From positions 1 through 64,000 of the forward strand of contig JAKMXF010000358.1 of the NCBI GenBank assembly GCA_024704765.1: DNA of 64,000 nt, read 5' to 3'. Shown here piece by piece: positions 45,405-57,400 of this stretch. The stretch is from Oopsacas minuta (lineage: Eukaryota > Porifera > Hexactinellida > Lyssacinosida > Leucopsacidae). Position 1 is the stretch's first letter, and every line of letters starts with the position of its first letter. Under the pieces are notes generated by a model. That model worked only from the letters and a program-made list of their open reading frames with translations, did no database searches and had not been told where the DNA came from. Made by a program: the position numbers and the translations under genes.

Positions 45405-48400
45405 GTTGTCTAATTCCTATAGGAGATGACATAGTGATATTGTCACAGAGTCAAAACTCTATCAATACATCACATGATGTTACCCCAGCCCCTAGCAACA
45501 CTAGTTTCAAATCAACTCGAAAACGAAAATATTCAGACTCAGATACTCCCGGGTCTCCCTCCCAATCCTACACCACACCAAAATCAAGGGCCTCCGGTAG
45601 TGCTCCCCCGATCAGTTCTTACTTTCAATCATTGAAGATACAGAAGCAGCAAGATCCACCTAGCTCCCCTTCCATTCAGTCTTCTCCCACCTTCACTCTC
45701 TCTGTTAACGAGTTTGTACAGACAGACTTGGGATTGGATGGATTGAAAGAGCTCGAGGAGCTCAGGACTAAGAATTCTGAGCTGTCTCAATCACTAGCTC
45801 ACTCTAATCACCTGTTAGAGAGTAGAGAAAGAGAATTTGCTGTGTTACAGGGCCGTATAGACAAGTGCTACGTAGTTATGAAGGAGCTGTTGCTAGAAAA
45901 ATGCAGACGAGAGAAAGAACAAGCAATGGCCAGAAGTCTAGCCAACAGGATTAGGCTAGGTACATTCTCTACTGAGAGACAGGGAGCACACTTTGTGGGT
46001 GAGTGAAACATGTGAATTCTAGCACCAAATCGTATTACCCATCAAATATAGCCACTTCCTTTATCCCTGGTCTAAAGTAGTGATCAGGCCTTATCTAACT
46101 TTCTCAAATGAATCATTAATTCATCTTGAAATTCTCTCCTGTTCATGTTCACACCTTTAAAAATTACACGCAATATTTGCCATTTCTAATGTGTACATAT
46201 TCACACCTTTTAGGTGATTACGTAATCATATTTTCATACATTTCTATATAAAATTCATTAGCATGCTAGAGATTAGGTTTAAACATGTTATCTCGGGCTT
46301 AACAGACATATAGGGGTGACCAAGTATACTGAATCAGGTGGCCTAAGGTAAAATCACGTCGGTACTGATGGTGATTTGAGATTTTTCTTTGCTACTTAGT
46401 AAATGGATTATTTTGTAGAATTATATAGTTTCAAACTTTCAATGATCGACTGTAATACAAATAGTGTTTCACGTTGGTACAGACTGTAATTTGATTTTCT
46501 TTTACTATTTTTTTGCAAGAAATTAGTAAGAATAAAGCGTTGGAGAATGTTTGTAAATCCCACATTCTTTACCATCTGAGCATGCCAAGTAAGAAAACAC
46601 AGTTTCGGCTGTACTTTTATTAGACCATTCTAGCCGTTAGGAGCAAGTCTCTACGCGTGTTTCAAGGTTTCAATTATTTGTTTATTTATATTCATCAATA
46701 CAACAATACATTTACATATGATTAATTATATTAAAAGTGTGAAAATCGGATTCAGCATATTCGATATATTTATAATAGTTTTGTGAATTTTGTTTATTTT
46801 CTTAGTAACACCGATAAATGAGAAATCTTAGAATTGTTAGATTTTAGTTCAATATAGCATTCAATAAATCCTTTCCTTAACAACAAACAAACGGATGGAC
46901 GGAGAATTAAAATAGCAATTCAATACTATAGATTCTATTGGTCATGTAATATGGTATTATGATTATTTTCATAGAGACTTGGGTAGAAGGTAGTGCGTTC
47001 CAGGAGCTGAACAAGAAAAGCAATAACTTGGTTTGTCAGAAGGAAGAGTTGGAGAAACAGAAGAAGCTTTTAACTAAGAAGAAATCTGCTTCTATAGTCA
47101 AAACTACTAAAATGAGTTCTGATACAGAATTTCAAATTCCGAACAGACCACTAATAGATCTAGATGAGGTAAATTGATGTAAATAATACTGAACTTGTCC
47201 ATTGTCTATACTATACCTCATTCATGATATCAAATGTTTTAAAACATCATAACAAATATTTATATTTTAAGCTAAACCTATTAACGGAATTCAACCCTAC
47301 GGTGCCAATATGCAAATTATCTGTGCATAATACAGATCAGTTCCAGGCAATTTGTTCCCGATTAGCGGGGAATTTCAATTTTTGAGGCTATACCAGCTTT
47401 TCTCTATTCTTTTCAGTTACAGACCCCCTAAAGCACTTGAACCACTATATGGTGCAGCTATTCCGACAAAAATATGTACAAGCTTTGAAATTTGTGGATT
47501 GTTTGGTGCCTTCCGTGAAACATTTTTGAGACTAAAGACTAGTAAATAGAAAAATCTGACCCGATTAAGCGGAAATTTGTCCCTATTTAACGAATTTTGT
47601 CGGTCTGGCTAGCGTATTAGAATTTGCTCCGATCCAGTAAAATTTCTTCATGATGAGCCGCTAACTTTTTACTCGATTACCTATATCAGCGGAGTTTGTC
47701 ACAATTAAGGGGTTTTCCGTGATTCAACTTACTCAAGATAAATATACATTATTTCACAATTTATTTAACTAACATTCGTTCATTTACTTCGAACAAATAT
47801 TCGAATATTCGGTTTACCATATTTCCTTTAATAGTCGCCGAGGTAATTATGAATTTCTAGTCCCGTCAGGACTGAAGTTACGATCTTTGTAAACACGTTA
47901 ATTTCTGTATAATCATACCAATGAGAATCTGTCATGTGTATTTATCCAAACCAACAGTAAATATACTAATATTCTGCGGAGGATTTGTTTCTTGTAGGTG
48001 TTTATGAAATTTTAGGGCCCCTCAGGGGACTACTATTCAAGGAAACACGTTATTCGTTTTAGCTCCATTAATTCTCGTTTTTTACTAAAACAGCTTTGGT
48101 CAGTAAACGGAACAAATATTTAGGATTATCCATAGTTTCCTTTTTGGCACTACTAGTTACCCTCAAACCTACCACTTACCTGTATACACAGAACCTTGAT
48201 TCTTTTTATCACCATTCGCACATATTTCTATAGCACTTTTCATCCTAAGATGACTTCAATATGTAAGATTTATTTTAGCTAAATTCACAGCCTATTCATG
48301 GTATTTAACCATGTATTAGTTCAAGCTATGAAGTTGGGGACATGCACATGTCAGAATTTACTGTTCTTATCTTGTCAGAATGGATATTTTAGAGTTCTGC

Positions 48401-51400
48401 ACTTGTCAGAATCGTTTTTATCGAGTTTATTGTGCTCCGATTGGGAGAATTAATTTTTGCATTTAATTTCGATACTATTTAGTTGTTTATTGTTGTAGAT
48501 TGACGGATTTAAATATCACCTTCCGGTAATTCTTTAAGTATAACTGTATTATAAAAACACCTGGCCAGTTATCCAAATAGTGTACTGAAATGCCTGCTCT
48601 TCTCAGCTCAAGCAAGGCTAGCTAGATAATCCAATCAAAATCCAATCAAAATCCAATTCTCCCAAAGTCAAAACTCGATAAAAACTATTCTGACAAGTGC
48701 AGAACTAAATATTCTGACAAAATCAGAACAGTAAATTCTGACATGTGCTGCTCCCCCATTAAATTTGATAGGCAATTCTAATATTCTCTATGATACAAAA
48801 TTGGTACATTTTGGCTCGAATAAATATATTATTGATAGTTAATAATTAATAATAGCTATACCATCAAACTTTTGTCAAACCGAAATGGCGTCATCTGATT
48901 TGCAAATAGTGAAATATGTTGTCAAATATGTGCAATTTTAAAGCTGTGTTAATCGATCACTAATGCGTCTTCGATTCCAGAAATAATATCAAGTGATCTA
49001 AGGATGTTTATACATAAAATATAAATTTGGTAATTATTAAGTTGTCACATAACTGAGTTAGGTTAGATACAATGGATGGCACCTACTTGGTCAAATCCCT
49101 TGATAACTCGATAGCGCTAGAGTTGTTATCAAATGTGTCCAACCAATATGTGCTACATACACAACTTCCCATACACTTGTAATAATTTTGATACGATTTC
49201 TTTAATCGGTGTGACACTATCTGTGAATATGCCCATATTTGGTCATTATCAATATTACACAATATTGTTTCAACATATCATATGGAAATGGATCACAAGG
49301 GGGTGCATGCTTTAGTTAGAATTTTAAGGTTGTCATTAGTTAGAATTTTCTGAATTGTAACAAGTTAGAATCAATTTTTAGTCTATTGTAACAAGTTAGA
49401 ATCAATTTTTAGTCTATTGTAACAAGTTAGAATCAATTTTCCGACTGTGGTCACAAGTGTAAAAAACAAAAAATCCATGTTCCGCCATTCTGCAGACTTT
49501 ACTAATAATTACAGTAGAACTCGGATAAGACGTACCCCCTCGGGAAACAGAAATTAGTACGTCTTAACCGAGTGTACGTCTTATCCGAATATGTTTGCAT
49601 TACAAATAATGATGACTGATATTTTGGGATATAAGAAATAGTACGTCTTAACCGAGTGTACGTCTTAAGCCGAGTACGTCTTATCCGAGTTCTACTGTAG
49701 TCCAACAAAAGTCCATCCAAACACAAAATTACCATGAAGTCCACATCCCCGCCCATAGGTAGCTTAATAAAGAATACAAATGAAACTCCCAGATCCATAA
49801 GGTAGTGAATTAAATCCCTAATCTCCTCCCAATGGTACGGGTGTATAATTACTACAATAAAAAGTTTTCCCTGGCCTCGTTTTGCCACGCGATATCTCGG
49901 AAGAGTAGATTCTGACTTGTGACAACAGTCTGAATTCGATTCTAACTTGTTACAATAGACTAAAAATTGATTCTAACTTGTTACAATTCAGAAAATTCTA
50001 ACTAATGACAACCTTAAAATTCTAACTAAAGCAGCGCCCCCATCACAAGGATGTAGGATGTTGAGTATATTGGCTATAGTGAATTGACCATGACTCTAGC
50101 GACTATCGAGTTATAAGTGGATATTGACAAAACATTTGCCACCCATGGTGCATAATATCATTCAGTAACTTTATAATTACAAAAATTCATATTTTATGTA
50201 TGAACAGCCTTAGATGGGGCGCATTCACTAGTCAGAATATCCTTAGTTGTTACAAGTCATACATACAACAATGTATATATATAGTCTAATTTAATTTGCA
50301 GTATTTACCTAATGCCCGAACTAACTGATATTGTATCCCTATTGTTTAAATCTGAATTTGTTGAAGAAACTTGGATATTAATTAAAATAATTTTCCCTCT
50401 CTACCTGATAGAAGTATTGTTTACATTAATTTATCAAATATCAGATATTTTCGCAGGTTATCTACCACAGAAGAATAGTGAATTATTAGCTGCTGTATCT
50501 CTAACCGAGTCAATAGTCATCTTTATAGGGCACTATGTGTTTTTGAATATTACATCAGCTCTATACACACTTGCATCTCAAGCTAATGGTGCTCAGGAAA
50601 ATAAATATCTTGGCTTGTTGGTGCAACGCTCAATTTGGATATCCTTCCTTCTCTCCATTCCCATCACCATCGTGTGGTTAAACACAGAGAATATCCTCGC
50701 TATATTCAATCAAGATAGAAACATTATAGAATTAGCATCCAAATATATGTCAGTTTCATATGCAATAATACCAGCATTTATACTCACATTTTCTCTTGAG
50801 AATCTGATAGAAATGATGGATGTATTGTATCCCATGGTTGTAGTGTATATATTGGGTAATGTAGTTGCTGCAATAGTAGGCTACATCACATGTTTCGTAC
50901 TGGACTGGGGCATCTATGCTATCCCTATTATACCAATTTCTGCTTTCTATACTATCGCTATTGCTACTTTCTTCTACTGTAAATATTCATCTCTTTTCAA
51001 GAGAATATGGCCAGGCTGGAAATGGGCGGGCTTCAAACAGTGGAAGACCTATTTATACTACGGGGTGCCTATCCTCCTGACTGAGTGGGGTCTAAATATA
51101 CAGGTGTATGCTAGTGGATTTATAATAGGAGTGAGTGCAGAGAATACTACAATAGCACTTAGTGTTAACGCTATAATGATATCTCTTGATATGATAACTT
51201 ATGCTTTGTCTAGTTCTCTCTCTATAGCAGCTAGTGTAAGAGTTGGGAACTTAATCGGAGAAGGTAGAACTGAATTGGTGAAACAATCCATAATAACTCT
51301 TTGTTCTATTACCATAGTACTTTCTCTGTTACAAGCTGTTTTGCTGTATTCAACAAGAGATGTGATAGGTAGAGCATTCACGAATAATAATAATGTCATC

Positions 51401-54400
51401 CATGGTGTCTCAGAGGTTATTCTGTTACTAGCTATTTCCCATCCATTGGATTCATTATTCGGATTTATACAAGGAGTGCTACGAGGTATGGGCAGACAGG
51501 ACTACGGTATACTCATAACAATATCAGATATGATTGTATCTCTACCAGTTAGTATTATATTGACTATTGGCTTTAGGATGGGTGTGTGGGGATATTGGTT
51601 GGGATTAGTATGTGGATGTGTCGTATCTCTAGTGTTCTCTGTTGTGTTGTTTACATGTTGTAAAGGCAAGTTCATGGATCTGGGTAGAGTTGAAATGCCG
51701 TTTGTTAGTAATGAAGCTAGACAATTAGTCGATAATGAGGCTAACGAGATAGAATCTGCTTCTATGGAAAGTAGTCTATTAATTAACGATGAATTTAATA
51801 CGAGTTATCCTAATGGAAGAATACCTTACTGTAAGATCTTCTTGTTTATCACGTTGTTGTTATTTATGATTCTCACTCTCGGTTGCAAGTTCAGTGAGAA
51901 TAAACTCGTGATAGAACTCAATAGAACTTATCTGAAAGTCCCATTAGACTTTTGTTGTATCCAACTCAAGCCTTAATTTTGGAGTTCATTTATGCTAATG
52001 CTCTCATAATTATTCTAATTGTCGATACAGGATTGTATTCATTGCTATTATACGTTATATAATCATATTTTCTATTTTAGAAATTATTTGGGTGATAAAA
52101 TTGCATTTGTCAGACCCTATGTATTGGTAATTCTGCGCTGAGATATAGCAGCTAGGTTGCTTAATATTATTCGGTTGAACAGAACATAGAACTATTCGGT
52201 TGCAATCTTGCAAAATACATCGTGCATACTGTCCAACCTAGAGGTCACTTCGATTCCTAACAACAACCGGCTCTAGACTTTGAACCCAATATTTACGTTA
52301 TGAACTAAATAGCAAATTTATAAGCCTAGACAGACCATGAAATGTCCAAGCTTCCAGAGACTAAATTTATCCAGTATACTGAAGAAATGATGTAATTATC
52401 AGTTAATAAGGTTAGAGCCTGGTGAATAATTTAAATTTGAAATATGGAGTAAACGTTCTAATCCTGTCCCAAATGTTTATCCACCTCGCAAAACCTTTGC
52501 TCAAAGTTGCATTTTCACCGTTTTTGCGAGGAATATAAGCATATTTTGGACATTTTTATGTCGAGATTGGCAATCAGTGTTAAATTTCCCATCGTTTGAG
52601 TGGTCACTTGAACATATTTGCGAAGAAATTTTCCCTAGCAACGCATGTATGTCTCAAGAATGTAGCAACATTCCATTCTCAAAATTTGTCCTAAATCTAT
52701 CGTGATTTACATCTGAACTATATATTTTGCAAAGATAGTAAAATTCTCACAAAAACAAACGATCACAGCATGTATTCGTAAGAAATATGTGAAAAACTAC
52801 CAAGAAAATATTTGGCCGCTGGGGCCGATCCCGTATACTCGTGTTTAAAGCTAAGTTTACTAATTCATGAATAATGAATAATTCTTTTTTGAATTAATAA
52901 CCTTCTGGCCCCAATTTTAATGCATAAATAGGATTTGTATTAAGTCGAGTTTATAAATATGAATTCTCTATATTACGAACAGTTTCTCTAGTCCCCTAGT
53001 GGTTCAGAAATCGCGACACTGACATATATTATTCATTATCATTGTGAATTGTATAAACCCATTACTTAATCAACACTTCAAAGAGAATAATGTATAAATT
53101 CAAAAATAATTATTCATTATTCTTGACGATTTTCAATGAATTAGTCAACTTAGGTTTAAAGTTCATTTAAAGGGTCGATATGTGCATAACTAGACTTAGC
53201 ACTCCTAGCGGCTTCGAACAAGGGGCCACTCGATATGTTTAGGACAAATTTTGAGGACGGGAAGTTGCCACACTCTTGATACATACCTGCGTTGCTTAAG
53301 AAATTTATTCTCAAATATATTCAAGTGGCCACCCAAACGATGGGAAATTTATCATTGATTACGATGATCGACATAAAATTCGTTTCTATGTAAGCTGAAT
53401 GAGTTATATGCATTTTAAATCTTCAACATGTGTCTAAAATAGAAGTTCTGCACACATTTAGGCCTGGGACTTTTTTTGTTAAACTACACTACAAGAAAAT
53501 AGTAATTCGCTCTTGTTGCAATTTTTCTAGGTCAAACTCTAATTCAACCGGACTATAATAGCATACCCGCATATTTGAACATTTTCACGGACATAGAGTG
53601 CATTTTTATGGTATATAGGGGGCGCTACATTTGTCAGACAAAAATTACTTGCAATTGTCACAATTTTTGAAGTATGCATTTGTTAAACAGATGTTTCTAA
53701 TTGCTTATTATGTATAATTTCCTCACTATTCTTCTGTTGTTAAGAGCTGTTGCTTCGAATTAGTGTCAGTATTGGCCTTAGATGTTGTCTGGAGCTCAGA
53801 CCACTTCCTGATAGTTGATTGGTGAATTTTGAATCGATATCTATTTGGTGAATGGTATTTTTATCGTATTTGTTAAGATTAGTATTCTATTTGCTGATTA
53901 TGTGTATTTACTATTTTTACTGCCCCAACTAATACTATTCCATTAGTATAGTGTCTCAGTTCTAATATGATTGACTTAGTATATGTATATATATGTTTTC
54001 GCTCTGTAGATCACACCTTAAGAGATTATGACGTAAAATTTAGCATGTGTACTCATAGTGACTTCTAGTTGTGCACCTGGCATTTGAAAATTTCTAATGT
54101 GTATATTTTCACACCTATTGACACCTCTGTATTTTCGCCCAATCAGATTGTAGGGTTTACAATTTGGCATAAATGCAAATTTCTTTTGGTGGAGTGTATG
54201 TAATTTAATTTGCACTGTAATGGATTTGTATTGATGTAGACTGTGATTCTATTGGTCAATAGAATCTAATACATATATATACATACACATTTATCATATG
54301 ATTAATCATATTTTCACACCTTTGGAGAACATTTCAAAATTATCCTAGAAATTAGCTTCCACTTGTTAAATAGGGGTAAACAGGGACGTAGAATTCGATA

Positions 54401-57400
54401 TTTACATTTTTATGTTTTAACAAGATTAGTAAAATTCAATTTTATCTTTCTTTGCTAAAATAATATTTTGTAGAATAGCATAATTTCATTACTCCACTAA
54501 AACATTAATTTGGTAAATTTAAGTCGGCACAAACTGTGATTTGAGATTTTTCTTATTCTTATTCTTATTATCCATATATGGAACAGACCATATTCACTCC
54601 AAAATGATCTGAAAATTTCATTCTAAAATCCAGACCCCTAGTTAGTAATCTATACCCAAAATGTAATTTACCGATTTCTCATGATTGCTTATGAATATAC
54701 GAATACTTACAGACGGACGCCTATAATTATATTTTATATGTTTTATAGCATAGTAAAGCCAATGATAGCTTAACATACTTATTTTTAGTGGAGAAATGTT
54801 GATCACCGTTTATTTCTCATTAATTTAATCTTCAGATATATGAGCAGGACGAAATACTAACTCTAAGAAGATTAATGCTAAAGAAAGAAGAACAAGAATT
54901 ACAAATTGATCAAGAGAAGTTAGAGAGAGATCGTAACCTCCATATTCGAGAAATGAAACGATTAGTTCATGAGAGCGCTTCAAGATTCAAAGACGGAGTT
55001 ATTCTACATCACAGATACCTCTTACTGCATCTCATTGGTAAGTACGTGTTCAATAAAAGAAATTCTATTCTTGAGGTTATCCAAAAAAGCTTTTCAAAAG
55101 TTTCTTCATATGCTTAATTTAGTTATTAATCTTACATTATAGCATTTAAGGTCATTGAGATTAAATTGAATAATAAAGTAATGATGTTGTAAGAACGCTG
55201 ATCTTAGTATCATTAGAAACAAATTAGAAATATTTATATACTTACAGCAGCGGTCAGTGGCGTCTGGCCATATATTTGATGCGGGCCTCTTTAGGTGTCA
55301 TGTGGAGCCAACTTTAGCCCTGAGAATGATTAACCGGACAGTATACACAGACATCTCTGAATGGAATCTCGCATGGGCCTCCTAACCCGAGCACGAGGAC
55401 GGTGGCCCAGGATTTGAAAAAAGAGGAGGTCCAGATTTCATTAATAAAAAATGTTTCATTCTCGCGGATGAATTGTTGTTCTGAAATGTGATTAGCAGTG
55501 CCATCTTTATCAATGGGCAAACTGGGCGCAAGTCCATGTCCCGCTAGGGGAGCCTACTTCTGATGAGGAGAATTAGTGCTTCTTGTACACGCAAACTCGC
55601 TAAGGGATAGCTGGAATTTGTCCTAAAACTCAAATACTGGATGTTGACCTTGTCCTAAAAATTATTCAAGTTTGTTCTAAAGAGGAACCTCTGGATTTTG
55701 TCATAAAATGTACTACAATTATTCGGGTTAAAATATACCAGTCATGCAGTCAACCACCACGGACGGGGTGGCCAATAAGTTGGACAACAATCGGGAAAAA
55801 GAGAATTTAATCTAAGTGAAAATTATTCACAACCATCCTAATAGTGAATATAAATTGACAAATCCAATATTTTAAGCTGGTTTATCTACTAACCCGCGTC
55901 CCTCAAAAACATTTTATTTTGAAGTCCAGTGATTCATAATTACGACAAATTTCAGTGTTTTTTAACGAAATCCAGTTACTCAGTTTTGGACAAATTCCAA
56001 CACCTTCCCACGCTAAACTTAATGAAACATTGAATATGAAATACTAGATAGCATCGATTTTGGTGATTTGAAAGATAATATTACATGAGCTAAAGCTCAC
56101 CAAATTCCAATCTGATTTGTTGTAACAGTAAAACCTTTCCAAATATAGACAATTTCTGTATTTTGGGTGTAAGAGCATAGTTATTATTGGTGCCCAGGAC
56201 CTACTAACGCCTAAAGACGGCACTGGTAATTAGCTATGATTCTTTTAATAATCTGTATTTGCATTAGGGAAATCAGAAGTTGTCCTACTCAAATTATTGG
56301 AATTTGTCCTAAAACTGAGTCATTTTAAATGTCACTAAATGTACTAGCGGGTCGCGGAATATGAACCAGAATATCTCAGATTAGTATCTAAACTTCATAT
56401 TCTGGAATTTACATTGAACAACAGCGTGTTTTGACGCCTGTCATGTTTGTAGTTATTGGGTCAGATTTTAGTATGGATTAGCTCTAAATTCCCGTTCTTA
56501 TTCCCACAACGAGTTTTGACCTATGTTATTTGTAGGTATGTTTTGTATAGAGTATCTAAAATAGCCCACTTACATGTTTCCTCGCTTTACATACTTCTAT
56601 TTCCTGACAAATTCCAGTTCTTTTGATACCAGAATCTTGTGCTTTTTTAGGATAACATACCTTACTCTTTTAAGACTAATACCACTATTTAAGACAATTC
56701 CAGCAATTCTTGTATTGGTATACTAGGGTCTTCACTCGTTAATAACGGAAGTTTGTTAAAGTTTTGTTATATCACTTGCCGAAAAATGGTGGTCCGGACC
56801 CCTTGGAACGCCTATGAGTCAACATATACATCTCCTACTCAGTTAAGATATGTTTAGCGAAAAAATAGATAAAATTTGTATCAGGCTGACGTGGATGCTT
56901 CGAATATTATGAAGGTATTCTTGTTGTACTGGCCACTCAAATATAGTTAGTGTAACAGCCACAAAACTGGGCCGGGAACCTTTGGAAACAGAGTGAAAAT
57001 ATTATATACCGTATTCCTAGCCTCATACAAATGAACCTCCACAAAGGGAATTGAATTTAAAAGTCTTCGCATAAGTTCTCTTTATTCCCTGAATTTACTC
57101 TGAGTTTTATAATAAACTAGCCAGCATCGCGTGCTAGGTCGCTTCGACAGCTTAGTGCTCTATATTAGCTATAGTATTAATTAAACAGCTAAATATTATA
57201 GTGTTATTACGCGCTACGCGACAGAATATGCTCAGCACTATCTGCCTCGAATTCACAGAATGAATAATTAATAATTTAAGATTTATATCCATCATCCATC
57301 CAAATTCCATTGAATGGCCTTCTATCGTGATACTGGAGATGCGATGTCGCTTTGGTTAGTAATCTCAGCACTTTGTGCCTCAGGTATTAAGAAATTCTGA

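Noticed and set aside
49502-49888. 128-aa minus-strand open frame
   Set aside because: It lies wholly in foldback element 2 and its nested MITE. Part of it is MITE inverted-repeat sequence, and no family motif is present.
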